From positions 3,525,001 to 3,589,000 of the forward strand of contig NZ_JAZHSB010000001.1 in the NCBI RefSeq assembly GCF_036924715.1: 64,000 bases of DNA, in the 5' to 3' direction. This document shows positions 17,162 to 25,798 of this stretch, in pieces; position 1 is the stretch's first letter, and each line of letters starts with the position of its first letter. The notes below the pieces were generated by a model. That model had not been told where the DNA came from, ran no database searches, and saw nothing but the letters and a program-made list of their open reading frames with translations. The position numbers were made by a program, and so were the translations under genes. Origin of the DNA: Bradyrhizobium sp. AZCC 1721. GTDB taxonomy: Bacteria; Pseudomonadota; Alphaproteobacteria; Rhizobiales; Xanthobacteraceae.

Positions 17162-18034
17162 TTATGTGACGATCCATTCGAGCAGGGCGTTTTGCGCGTG
17201 TAGAAGATAAGCCTTTGCAGCGGCACTCTGGCAAGCTGGATGATGCATTGCATCAGCAGTGACTTCCTTTTCCCTGGAAACGGGTGGGCAGGGAAGGAAA
17301 ATGACATCGGGTCGGCATTTCGCCAGAACAGACGCCGAAATCCGGTATTCCCGCATCTGTTCTTCATGTGCCTCACTTGGCCATGAGTCGGTAACGATCA
17401 CGTCCGCATTCAACAGCTCTGCGAGATCGGTGCTCGCAGCGAGGTTTGGGCCCAATAGTGAGACGTCTTTGACGTGCCAGTTTTCCGGATAGACCTGTCT
17501 CACCTGGATGGGCATCGAGATGGAAGCTTCTACCCACGACCGAAAAACGTTGGCGTCCGGAGCAACGCCGACGACTTTCATCCCCTCAAGAGTTCCTCTC
17601 TTGCTGTAGATATAGGCGAGATCGCCAAGTGTTTCGCACGGATGATTGGACCTCGTTCTCGCATTTACCACGGCAGCTTTGGCAATTGATGCGAGTTCTT
17701 TCAGAGCAGATAGCTCTTTGGTGCGGATCACCAAAATGTCGAACCAGTTGTCGAGGTATCTCGCTAGATCCGCCGTGGCTTCACGGACATTGAACCTGAT
17801 TTGCGATTGGACACAGATGCCACCCATGGCCTGTATGCCCAGATCAAACGCAGTCGTATTCCTCCATCCACTGTCGTCGGCAATGAGAGCAACACGCTTG
17901 CCGGACAAGCTCTGAGGCATGGTGCGATCGTTCCAGGCTGTCGCCAACGACTGAGCGCGATCGATGAGGGAAAAGATGATTTCTTTTGGCAACCCGTGAA
18001 ATTCAAGAAAGTCCTTGCTGGATGCCATGCGCAT
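17162..18034 (-). CDS. Aspartate/ornithine carbamoyltransferase-family protein with an altered phosphate loop
   Basis: 290 residues. The fold is recognisable: KRVALIADDSGWRNTTAFDLG sits where ornithine carbamoyltransferase has the S-T-R-T-R-x-S-F-E carbamoyl-phosphate loop, SNHPCETLGDL replaces HPxQxLxDL, FLPCPPVSREKEVTADAM replaces the HCLP block, and HAQNALLEWIV matches the last helix. The carbamoyl-phosphate loop keeps one Arg, but the pattern is S-G-W-R-N-T-T, the Gln of HPxQ is Glu, and the His of HCLP is Phe. The substrates are therefore uncertain. The gene has lower GC than its neighbours and stands alone, convergent with the barrel gene, suggesting transfer. ATG 18034 (gaggcga upstream) is the likely start. 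Confidence 0.65.
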   Translation of the reverse strand: MRMASSKDFLEFHGLPKEIIFSLIDRAQSLATAWNDRTMPQSLSGKRVALIADDSGWRNTTAFDLGIQAMGGICVQSQIRFNVREATADLARYLDNWFDILVIRTKELSALKELASIAKAAVVNARTRSNHPCETLGDLAYIYSKRGTLEGMKVVGVAPDANVFRSWVEASISMPIQVRQVYPENWHVKDVSLLGPNLAASTDLAELLNADVIVTDSWPSEAHEEQMREYRISASVLAKCRPDVIFLPCPPVSREKEVTADAMHHPACQSAAAKAYLLHAQNALLEWIVT

Positions 18035-18145
18035 TCTCGCCTCAAGTGGGCACTGTATCCAGACCCGGAAGCCCAAGATTCCGGATGCGCACTTCAGCGC
18101 CCCGGATGACGATGCAAGGAGATAGATGCCCGAGGGCTGGTCGCC

Positions 18146-18556
18146 TCAGACCACCCTGAAGATCGCCAGCGCCAGCACGGCTTGCGCCAAGAAGCCGACG
18201 GTGAAGGCCAGCGTGCGGAATACCGGCAGGCCCAGCGTGTAGACGATCAGATGGGCGACGCGGGCCCAGAAATACACGGCGCAGGCCAGTACGGTCCATC
18301 TGTCGGAATAGTCGATGGCGTTGAGGATCAGCACCAGCGGCGCGAAGATGATCAAATTCTCGACCGCATTGTCATGTGCGAACATCATCCGATTGGCCCA
18401 ATCCGCATGCGGCTTGTCGTTGCGCGAAGGGTTGGCCATGGCGCCGGAGAGGCCGCGCACCTGACAGCGATTGATGAAGTAGGGGACGCACATGAGCCCG
18501 GTCAAAATCACGGTCAGAGTCAGCCAGAACAATTCACGCGTTATTGGTTGCGTCAT
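18146..18556 (-). CDS. MAPEG-family membrane protein
   Basis: 136 residues with four hydrophobic segments (ELFWLTLTVILTGLMCVPYF, NLIIFAPLVLIL, TVLACAVYFWARVAHLIVY, TVGFLAQAVLALAIF). The pattern RMMFAHDNAVENLIIFAPLVL with VYFWARVAHLIVYTLG is that of MAPEG proteins (microsomal glutathione transferase / eicosanoid family), where E-N-x-x and R-x-x-H/Y residues bind glutathione. Bacterial members mostly lack a proven substrate. ATG 18556 follows ttgagggga. It is transcribed in the same direction as phaC, 70 bp downstream of it. Confidence 0.8.
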   Translation of the reverse strand: MTQPITRELFWLTLTVILTGLMCVPYFINRCQVRGLSGAMANPSRNDKPHADWANRMMFAHDNAVENLIIFAPLVLILNAIDYSDRWTVLACAVYFWARVAHLIVYTLGLPVFRTLAFTVGFLAQAVLALAIFRVV

Positions 18557-18626
18557 TGGTTTCCCCTCAAACGATTTCGATTCCCGGCACGGGATGGCCA
18601 AATATACTCAACAACGCGCTTCCGTG

Positions 18627-20432
18627 CTACGCGCGCACCTTGACGTAGCTGCCGGGCGCGTCCTCGATCGGCGGCATCTCCTCGGACCCGACGGCGCGCG
18701 CGGGCACGCGTTCGGCGTCGAGGCCCTCGAGCCATTGCAGCCAGTCGGGCCACCACGATCCCTTGTGCTCGGTGGCGTTCTTCATCCAGTCGGCGAGCGT
18801 GACATCCTTGATGTTGTCGTTGGTCCAGTACTGGTACTTGCCCGCGTCCGGCGGGTTGACCACGCCTGCGATGTGGCCCGAGCCGGACAGCACATATTTG
18901 ACCGGGCCACCGAAGAACTGCGAACCGTAGAGCACCGAGTCCGCCGGTGCGATGTGGTCCTCGCGCGTCGCCAGATTGTAGACGGGCACCTTGACCTTCG
19001 ACAGGTCGAGCAGGGTGTTATCGAGCACCATGCTGCCGGAGGAGAGCCGGTTCTCCAGGTAGCAGTTGCGCAGGTAATAGGAATGGTTGGCCGCCGGCAT
19101 CCGCGTGGCGTCGGAGTTCCAGTGCAGCAAGTCGAAGGAGGAGGGCGGCTGTCCTTTCAGGTAGTTGCTGACGACATAGGACCAGATCAGGTCGTTGGAG
19201 CGCAGCATGTTGAAGGCCATCGCCATCTTGCTGCCTTCGAGAACGCCCCGTGCTTCCATCTCGCGCTCCAGCGTCGCGATCTGGTCTTCGTCGACGAACA
19301 CGAGCAGATCGCCGGCATGGGTGAAGTCGACCTGGGCCGCAAAGAACGTCGCAGAGGTGACGCGCTGGCGCCGCTTCTCGGCGAGCCAAGCCAGCGTCGA
19401 CGCCAGCAGGGTACCGCCGACGCAGTATCCGGCGGTATGGACCTTCATCTCGCCCGTGACCTTTTCGATGACGTCCATCGCGGTCAGCGGGCCTTCCTTC
19501 ATGTAGTCGTCGAAGGTTTTCTTGCCGAGCTCCTTGTCCGGATTGACCCAGGAAATCACGAACACGGTGATGCCCTGATCGACGCACCATTTGATATAGG
19601 ATTTTTCCGGCTTGAGATCGAGTATGTAGAACTTGTTGATCCAGGGCGGCACGATCAGGAGCGGCGTGCGCAACACCGTCTCCGTGGTCGGCGTGTACTG
19701 GATGAGCTGCATCAGCTCGTTCTGGTAGATCACCTTGCCCGGCGTCGTCGCCATGTTGACGCCGACTTCGAGATTCGACGGATCGGACTGACGGATGCGC
19801 AGCATGCCGCGCCCGGCCTCGATGTCCTCGGCCAGCATCTTCATGCCGCGAACGAGGTTGTCGCCGTTCGAGGCCAGCGTCTCGCGCAGTACTTCCGGAT
19901 TGGTAAGCACGAAATTCGACGGAGCGATCGCGTTGGTGATCTGCTGAACGTAGAACTCGGCCTTCTTGCGCGTGTGCGGATCGACGCCTTCGGCGTTCTT
20001 CACCAGTTCTTGCGCCCATTGCGCGGTGAGCAGATAGAGCTGCAGCACGAAATCGAAGAACAGATTCGATTTCCACTCCGGATCCTTGAAGCGCTTATCG
20101 CGCGGCGACGGCTCGATCGCAGGCTTGGCCTGTTCGCCGGCCATGCGGCGCGCCGCCGAGCCCCAGAGATCGAGATAGGCTTTGCCCATCCTGGCCTGCA
20201 GAGCTTCGGCGCGTTGCTGGTCGGTCAGCCAGTATTCAGCCACTTTGGTGAACGTCTTGATGACTTCACCGATTTCGCTGGGCGGCTTGTCCTTCGGTTC
20301 CCCGTCCTCGCGCGGTTTGAGATAGGCCGCGAGCGCTTGGCCGCTCGTCTCCATCGCCTTGGCGATGTTCATGGCGAAGGCTTCGGCGTTGAAGGTCTTC
20401 GGAGCCTGGGTTTCGGTGTTGACGTCGCTCAT
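18627..20432 (-). CDS. phaC: Class I poly(3-hydroxyalkanoate) synthase
   Basis: 601 residues. The lipase-like box is GYCVGGTL with the catalytic Cys, preceded by the class I block [21 protein letters not shown] sequence ([17 protein letters not shown]). The catalytic Asp is in [10 protein letters not shown] and the His in [12 protein letters not shown]. The N-terminal domain contains the PHA-synthase helix region [14 protein letters not shown] and [10 protein letters not shown]. It polymerises (R)-3-hydroxybutyryl-CoA into storage granules. ATG 20432 is chosen because the protein reads naturally from MSDVN; a GTG at 20468 is an alternative, and neither has a strong ribosome-binding site. No phaE or phaR partner is adjacent, consistent with class I. 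Confidence 0.93.
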   Translation of the reverse strand: MSDVNTETQAPKTFNAEAFAMNIAKAMETSGQALAAYLKPREDGEPKDKPPSEIGEVIKTFTKVAEYWLTDQQRAEALQARMGKAYLDLWGSAARRMAGEQAKPAIEPSPRDKRFKDPEWKSNLFFDFVLQLYLLTAQWAQELVKNAEGVDPHTRKKAEFYVQQITNAIAPSNFVLTNPEVLRETLASNGDNLVRGMKMLAEDIEAGRGMLRIRQSDPSNLEVGVNMATTPGKVIYQNELMQLIQYTPTTETVLRTPLLIVPPWINKFYILDLKPEKSYIKWCVDQGITVFVISWVNPDKELGKKTFDDYMKEGPLTAMDVIEKVTGEMKVHTAGYCVGGTLLASTLAWLAEKRRQRVTSATFFAAQVDFTHAGDLLVFVDEDQIATLEREMEARGVLEGSKMAMAFNMLRSNDLIWSYVVSNYLKGQPPSSFDLLHWNSDATRMPAANHSYYLRNCYLENRLSSGSMVLDNTLLDLSKVKVPVYNLATREDHIAPADSVLYGSQFFGGPVKYVLSGSGHIAGVVNPPDAGKYQYWTNDNIKDVTLADWMKNATEHKGSWWPDWLQWLEGLDAERVPARAVGSEEMPPIEDAPGSYVKVRA

Positions 20433-20730
20433 ATCAAGCACACTATAGCTTCGTTTCGCGTTCGTCACCGCGTGGATTGATGGCGGCGGCGTTGGGGTTA
20501 ACCCTGTTGCACTGCGATAAAGTTTGCGTGTTCAGACACAATGCACACATTGCAGCCGCACCTGTCACATTTGCTGTTTGGGCTTTAATCGTTTCGGGCG
20601 ACAATGGTTTGAACGGTTCTAGCGAAATCAACGCCGCGGACGATTTGGCGATGCAAGGCTCGTACCAGCGCATAGATGTCGTCGCGATGTGCGTGCACTG
20701 CATCAGGTAGTGTTGGGGATTTCCGGACGG

Positions 20731-21024
20731 ATGCCGGTAAGCCGAATGATAAGGCTGTGGTCGATTGCCGCGCTGTTCGCGTCAGCGTTCGCGCTCGGCG
20801 GCTGCTCGACCCAGATCGCGGATATGCCGGGCCTCGGCCTGCCGGCCGGCGCGCCCGAGCGTCCGAAGGAAGCCGGTGGCTATCTGCCGGTTCATGACCT
20901 GCCGCCGGACCGCAACGAGGAGGCGATGAAGCCGGCCGAGTTGGCTAAAATCCAGGCAGAATTGACCGCCGCTCGCGACCGTCAGGCGGCCGCCGCTACC
21001 CCGCCAAAACCGGCCAAGAAGTGA
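20731..21024 (+). CDS. Small lipoprotein of unknown function
   Basis: 97 residues. The lipobox AFALGGC lies after a short basic N-terminus and hydrophobic stretch (IRLWSIAALFASAFA), so Cys would be lipidated and the mature ~70-residue protein anchored to a membrane. The rest is Pro/Glu/Ala rich and ends with TPPKPAKK. No domain is recognised. The start is uncertain between ATG 20731 and ATG 20746. It is divergent from phaC; the ~300 bp between them hold an AT-richer stretch that probably contains both promoters. Confidence 0.65.
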   Translation: MPVSRMIRLWSIAALFASAFALGGCSTQIADMPGLGLPAGAPERPKEAGGYLPVHDLPPDRNEEAMKPAELAKIQAELTAARDRQAAAATPPKPAKK

Positions 21025-21286
21025 GATAGCCTTAGTCTGGACGCGTTTTCTTCACGCGAACCGGTCACCATTTCGCTTGAAAACGCTATAAAAACTGGCG
21101 CTGCCGGGCTCCCATGGTAAAAGAACCCAATTCAACCGCATTGCGGGTCCAGAGCCTAGAGACCTCGCGCCTGAATTCGCTCCAAATCCTTGATTGGACG
21201 CGATTTTTGGACGAAGCCGATCGGGTTTCGTAGCGCGCGCAGGTTCCGTCCGATTCTGTCCTGCCGGTTGCCGGAGCAAGGGTCCC

Positions 21287-22507
21287 ATGGAAGATTTTTA
21301 TCGCATTCGCCGTCTGCCGCCTTACGTGTTCGAGAAGGTCAACCAGGCCAAGGCGGCCGCGCGCAATGCCGGGGCCGACATCATCGACATGGGCATGGGC
21401 AATCCGGACCTGCCGACGCCGCCTCATGTGCTCGAGAAGTTGAAGGAGACGCTGGGCAAGCCGCGGACCGATCGCTACTCGGCCTCGCGCGGCATCAATG
21501 GCCTGCGCAAGGCGCAAGCCGCCTACTACGGACGGCGGTTCGGCGTAAAACTCAATCCGGACACCCAGGTTGTTGCGACGCTGGGTTCGAAGGAAGGCTT
21601 TGCCAATGTGGCGCAGGCGATTACCGCGCCCGGCGACGTGGTGCTGTGCCCCAATCCGAGCTACCCGATTCACGCCTTCGGCTTTCTGATGGCGGGCGGC
21701 GTGATTCGCTCGGTACCCTCGGAACCGACGCCGCAGTTTTTCGAGGCGGTGGAGCGCGCGATCATTCATTCGATCCCGAAGCCGATCGCGCTGATCGTCT
21801 GCTATCCCTCCAATCCGACCGCCTATGTCGCCGAGCTCGATTTCTATAAGGATCTGGTGGCGTTCGCGAAGAAGCACGAGATCTTCATCCTGTCGGATCT
21901 GGCCTACGCCGAGGTCTATTTCGACGACCGGAATCCGCCGCCCTCGGTGTTGCAGGTTCCCGGCGCAATCGACGTCACCGTCGAATTCACCTCGATGTCG
22001 AAGACGTTCTCGATGGCTGGCTGGCGCATGGGCTTTGCGGTCGGCAACGAGCGGATCATTGCCGCGCTGGCGCGGGTGAAATCCTACCTCGACTACGGCG
22101 CGTTCACGCCCATTCAAGTCGCGGCCACCGCCGCGCTGAACGGACCGGACGATTGCATCAAGGAGATGCGCGACACCTATCGCAGGCGCCGCGACGCGCT
22201 GGTCGAATCGTTCGGCCGGGCCGGCTGGGAGATTCCGCCGCCGCAGGCCTCGATGTTCGCCTGGGCGCCGCTGCCCAAGGCATTTGAAGGCGTCGGGAGC
22301 ATGCAGTTCGCGACCCTGATGGTGGAGAAGTCAGGCGTGGTGGTTTCGCCCGGCGTCGCCTTCGGCGAGCATGGCGAAGGCTATGTCCGCATCGCCATGG
22401 TGGAAAACGAACAGCGCATCCGTCAGGCCGCGCGCGGGGTGCGCCGCTTCCTTGAAAGCGGCATTGAAACGTTGCACAACGTGGTTCCTCTCGCCAACCG
22501 GCGCTAA
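21287..22507 (+). CDS. PLP-dependent class I/II aminotransferase, AlaC-like
   Basis: 406 residues, fold type I aminotransferase. The PLP lysine is in SMSKTFSMAGWRMGF; CYPSNPTAYV and DLAYAEVYFD are the cofactor-binding Asn and Asp/Tyr blocks, and RIAMVENEQRIRQA carries the C-terminal Arg for the substrate carboxylate. The opening DFYRIRRLPPYVFEKVN and IDMGMGNPDLPTP are typical of glutamate-pyruvate aminotransferase AlaC and of proteins annotated as LL-diaminopimelate aminotransferase. hom follows 27 bp later, so an amino-acid biosynthetic operon is likely. ATG 21287 is the only start that fits the fold. Confidence 0.85.
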   Translation: MEDFYRIRRLPPYVFEKVNQAKAAARNAGADIIDMGMGNPDLPTPPHVLEKLKETLGKPRTDRYSASRGINGLRKAQAAYYGRRFGVKLNPDTQVVATLGSKEGFANVAQAITAPGDVVLCPNPSYPIHAFGFLMAGGVIRSVPSEPTPQFFEAVERAIIHSIPKPIALIVCYPSNPTAYVAELDFYKDLVAFAKKHEIFILSDLAYAEVYFDDRNPPPSVLQVPGAIDVTVEFTSMSKTFSMAGWRMGFAVGNERIIAALARVKSYLDYGAFTPIQVAATAALNGPDDCIKEMRDTYRRRRDALVESFGRAGWEIPPPQASMFAWAPLPKAFEGVGSMQFATLMVEKSGVVVSPGVAFGEHGEGYVRIAMVENEQRIRQAARGVRRFLESGIETLHNVVPLANRR

Positions 22508-22534
22508 TTCCTTTTATTGCAGGTTCTCTCATTC

Positions 22535-23854
22535 ATGGTCGCACCCCTGAGAGTGGGTATCGCGGGGCTCGGCACTGTTGGCGCCGAAGTCGTCCGCCTC
22601 ATCGAAGAGCAGTCGCGGATGCTTGCCGAGCGCAGCGGGCGCGGGGTGCGGGTCGTTGCCGTCACAGCGCGCTCGAAAACAAAGAAGCGTTCGCTCGATC
22701 TACGCGGCATCGACTGGGCGAAAAGCCCGCTTGATCTGGCAAGCGACGCCAACGTCGATTGCTTCGTCGAACTGATGGGCGGCTCCGGCGAGCCGGCGCT
22801 GTCGGCGATCGAGGCCGCGCTGAAGTCCGGTAAGTCGGTGGTAACCGCCAACAAGGCCCTGATTGCCAAGCACGGATTGCGGCTGGCGAAGGCCGCCGAG
22901 AAGCACGGCGGCGCCCTGAACTTCGAGGCGGCGGTCGGCGCCGCCATTCCCGTCATCAAAACCCTGCGCGAGGGGCTTTCCGGCACCGGCGTCAACCGCG
23001 TCTACGGCATCCTCAACGGCACCTGCAATTACATCCTGAGTCGGATGGAGCATGAGGGCCTGTCGTTTGCCGAATGCCTGAAGGATGCACAGCGGCTCGG
23101 CTATGCCGAAGCCAATCCGTCCTTCGATGTCGATGGCCATGATACCGCGCAGAAGCTTGCGATCCTGGCGAGCCTCGCCTTCGGCACCAAGGTGGCGCAG
23201 AGCGCGGTCTATGTTGAAGGCATCTCCTCGATCACGCCGGAAGATCTGCGCGCCGCCGAAGAGCTCGGTTATCGCGTCAAACTGCTCGGGGTTGCGGTGC
23301 GGACCGCCAAGGGCATCGAGCAGCGCGTGCACCCGACCATGGTGCCGAAATCGTCCTCGATCGCGCAGGTGATGGGCGTCACCAACGCGGTGACCATCGA
23401 CGGCGAGGGCATTCCCGCGATCACGCTGGTAGGGCCCGGCGCCGGCGGTGCTGCGACGGCGTCCGCCGTCGTGGCCGATATCGCCGACGTGGCGCGCGGC
23501 ATTCGCGCAAAACCGTTCGGCCGCCCGGTGGAGCGGCTGCGCGACACCACCAAGGCGCCGATGGAGCGGCATGAGGGCGGCTACTACATCCGCCTGATGG
23601 CGCGTGACCTCGCCGGCACCGCCGCCACCATCGCCACCCGCCTTGCCGAACAGAAGATTTCGCTGGAATCGATCGTGCAGCGCCATCCGGAAGGCGTGGA
23701 TGCGAACGGTGCTGCGAAGAAGCCGTCACCGGTTCCGGTGATTCTGATTACCTACGCCACCTCCGAGGATGCGGTGTATCGTGCGCTCGAAGCCGTTCAG
23801 CGCGACAAGGTGATCAGCGGCCGGCCGCAGGTGATACGGATCGAGAAGAACTGA
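22535..23854 (+). CDS. hom: Homoserine dehydrogenase
   Basis: 439 residues. The NAD(P) motif is VGIAGLGTVGAEVVRLI, the dehydrogenase core includes VTANKALIAKHG, the catalytic region NGTCNYILSRME and the substrate segment GYAEANPSFDVDGHDTAQKLAILA. A C-terminal ACT domain (residues ~355-430, YYIRLMARDLAGTAATIA) implies allosteric feedback, usually by threonine. It reduces aspartate semialdehyde to homoserine, feeding threonine, isoleucine and methionine. It is followed by glpX at 80 bp; hom and glpX are neighbours in many alphaproteobacteria. Confidence 0.95.
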   Translation: MVAPLRVGIAGLGTVGAEVVRLIEEQSRMLAERSGRGVRVVAVTARSKTKKRSLDLRGIDWAKSPLDLASDANVDCFVELMGGSGEPALSAIEAALKSGKSVVTANKALIAKHGLRLAKAAEKHGGALNFEAAVGAAIPVIKTLREGLSGTGVNRVYGILNGTCNYILSRMEHEGLSFAECLKDAQRLGYAEANPSFDVDGHDTAQKLAILASLAFGTKVAQSAVYVEGISSITPEDLRAAEELGYRVKLLGVAVRTAKGIEQRVHPTMVPKSSSIAQVMGVTNAVTIDGEGIPAITLVGPGAGGAATASAVVADIADVARGIRAKPFGRPVERLRDTTKAPMERHEGGYYIRLMARDLAGTAATIATRLAEQKISLESIVQRHPEGVDANGAAKKPSPVPVILITYATSEDAVYRALEAVQRDKVISGRPQVIRIEKN

Positions 23855-23934
23855 CGTGGGATCGAAACGGATCGCGCGCCAAAAGGTTTGATTTGCGGGC
23901 CGAGCTGCCTGTGCAGGTTTAAAGGAGTGAGCCG

Positions 23935-24936
23935 ATGACGACCCATATTTCCGTTCCGCCGCAATTGCTGCTTGAGCGCATCCTGACGCTCGAAATCGTG
24001 CGGGTGACGGAACGTGCCGCGGTTTCGGCCGCGCGTCTGCGCGGCCACGGCCAGGAGAAGGCGGCGGACCAGGCCGCAGTGGACGCGATGCGCCGCGAAC
24101 TCAACAAGCTGCCGATCGAAGGCACCATCGTGATCGGCGAGGGCGAGCGCGACGAGGCGCCGATGCTGTTCATCGGCGAGAAGGTCGGGCTGAATGCCGG
24201 TCCGCAGGTCGATATTGCCGTCGATCCGCTGGAAGGCACCACGCTCTGCGCCAAGAACATGCCGGGCGCGATCGCGACCATGGCGATGGCCGATGGCGGC
24301 ACGCTGCTACATGCGCCCGACGTCTACATGGAGAAGATTGCCATCGGCCCAGGCTACGCCAAGGGCGTGATCGAGCTCGATGCTTCGCCCGCCGACAATG
24401 TCCTGCGGCTCGCGAAGGCCAAGGGCGTCGAGCCTGGCGCAATCACGGTGCTGGTGCTCGATCGCCCGCGCCACGCCGATATCATCGCCAGCATCCGCTC
24501 AACCGGTGCGGCGGTGCGGCTGATCACCGACGGTGACGTGGCGGGCGTGATCCATTGCGCCGATCCCGATAACACCGGCGTCGACATGTATATCGGCACC
24601 GGCGGCGCGCCCGAGGGCGTGCTGGCGGCGGCGGCGCTGCGCTGCATCGGCGGCCAGATGCAGTGCCGGCTGATCCTCGACAGCGAGGAGAAGCGTGAGC
24701 GTGCGCACAAGATGGGCGTGACCGATCCAAAGATGATCTACGGCATCGAGGACATGGTGCGGGGCGACTGCCTGTTCGCGGCCACCGGCGTCACCACGGG
24801 CTCTCTGCTGACGGGCGTCAAATTCCGCAAGGATGGCGTGATCGAGACCGAAACGGTGGTGATGCGCTCGGTGACCGGCACGGTGCGCTACATCAAGGCG
24901 GAGCACCGGCAGTTGGACAAGTTTCATCTGGATTGA
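23935..24936 (+). CDS. glpX: Fructose-1,6-bisphosphatase class II
   Basis: 333 residues. Metal and phosphate motifs of the GlpX family are complete: VIGEGERDEAPML near residue 67, DIAVDPLEGTTLCA near 93, and GIGGAPEGVLAAAALRC-type sequence (TGGAPEGVLAAAALRCIGG) near 220. The enzyme dephosphorylates fructose-1,6-bisphosphate (often sedoheptulose bisphosphate too) in gluconeogenesis or the Calvin cycle. A strong aaaggag precedes ATG 23935. A palindromic repeat follows directly. Confidence 0.95.
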   Translation: MTTHISVPPQLLLERILTLEIVRVTERAAVSAARLRGHGQEKAADQAAVDAMRRELNKLPIEGTIVIGEGERDEAPMLFIGEKVGLNAGPQVDIAVDPLEGTTLCAKNMPGAIATMAMADGGTLLHAPDVYMEKIAIGPGYAKGVIELDASPADNVLRLAKAKGVEPGAITVLVLDRPRHADIIASIRSTGAAVRLITDGDVAGVIHCADPDNTGVDMYIGTGGAPEGVLAAAALRCIGGQMQCRLILDSEEKRERAHKMGVTDPKMIYGIEDMVRGDCLFAATGVTTGSLLTGVKFRKDGVIETETVVMRSVTGTVRYIKAEHRQLDKFHLD

Positions 24937-24941
24937 GGGAT

Positions 24942-25043
24942 GTCATTCCGGGACGCGCCTCTTGGCGCGGGCCCGGAATCCATTCATCCGCGGAGCCAGA
25001 GGCCAAATGGATTCCGGGTTCGCGCTGCGCGCCCCGGAATGAC
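24942..25043. repeat. REP-like palindrome with gtcattccggg ends
   Basis: gtcattccgggacgcgc near the left end mirrors gcgcgccccggaatgac at the right end; an inner pair is gggcccggaatccat and atggattccgggttcg. The ~102 bp can form a long imperfect hairpin immediately after glpX, where it may also stabilise or terminate the transcript. Similar gtcattccgggg repeats are abundant in Bradyrhizobium. Confidence 0.75.
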
Positions 25044-25065
25044 AACAAGAAAACGGGAGGCTCGC

Positions 25066-25785
25066 ATGTCCGACATTTCCGCGGTGAAGGCGCTGGTGTT
25101 CGACGTGTTCGGCACGGTGGTCGACTGGCGCACCAGCCTCATCAACGATTTCACCAAATGGTCGGAAACCTCAGGCATCGAGGCCGACTGGACCGCCTTG
25201 GTCGACGGCTGGCGCGGCGTTTACATGGCCTCGATGGACGAGGTGCGCAAACATCCCGAACGCGGCTACCAGATACTGGATACGCTGCACCGGCGGTCGC
25301 TGGAAAAACTGGTGGCGCAGTTTTCGATACAAGGCTTGAGCGAAGCCGACCTGCATTACCTGACGCTGGGCTGGCACCGGCTGCATCCGTGGCCCGACAG
25401 CGTGCCGGGCCTGACGCGGCTGAAGAAGAAATACATCATCTCGCCGCTCTCCAACGGCAACGTCGCGCTGCTGACCAACATGGCGAAGTTCGCCGGCCTG
25501 CCGTGGGACCTCATCATGTCGGCGGAATTGTTCGAGCACTACAAGCCCGATCCGGAAACCTATCTCGGCGCGGCGAAGCTGCTCTGCCTGCCGCCGGAGC
25601 AGGTCATGATGGTCGCCGCCCACAATGGCGATCTGAAAGCAGCACAGCAGAACGGCCTCAAGACCGCGTTCGTCGCGCGTCCCACCGAATACGGCCCGCA
25701 CCAGAAACATGATTTCGAGGCCAAAGGCGATTGGGACATCGTCGCCAAGGATTTTGGCGGCATCGCCGACCGGCTGGGGTGCTAG
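25066..25785 (+). CDS. Haloacid dehalogenase type II
   Basis: 239 residues of the HAD superfamily. Motif I is LVFDVFGTVVDWR with the nucleophilic Asp, motif II is SPLSNGN, motif III Lys is in HYKPDPETYLGA, and motif IV is reduced to MMVAAHNGDLKAAQQNG. VDWR and SPLSNGN together mark L-2-haloacid dehalogenases. It would hydrolyse 2-haloacids to 2-hydroxyacids, though physiological substrates of such homologues are often unknown. gggagg precedes ATG 25066, and the upstream open frame runs through the repeat 24942-25043. Confidence 0.85.
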   Translation: MSDISAVKALVFDVFGTVVDWRTSLINDFTKWSETSGIEADWTALVDGWRGVYMASMDEVRKHPERGYQILDTLHRRSLEKLVAQFSIQGLSEADLHYLTLGWHRLHPWPDSVPGLTRLKKKYIISPLSNGNVALLTNMAKFAGLPWDLIMSAELFEHYKPDPETYLGAAKLLCLPPEQVMMVAAHNGDLKAAQQNGLKTAFVARPTEYGPHQKHDFEAKGDWDIVAKDFGGIADRLGC

Positions 25786-25798
25786 CGGCGAAGCCGAG

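Noticed and set aside
18492..20480. 662-codon plus-strand open frame opposite phaC
   Set aside because: His/Arg/Gly-rich shadow of a high-GC gene; phaC motifs on the minus strand explain the region completely.
22509..22534. Possible leader or attenuator before hom
   Set aside because: The spacer is too short and there is no Thr/Ile-rich ORF or terminator.
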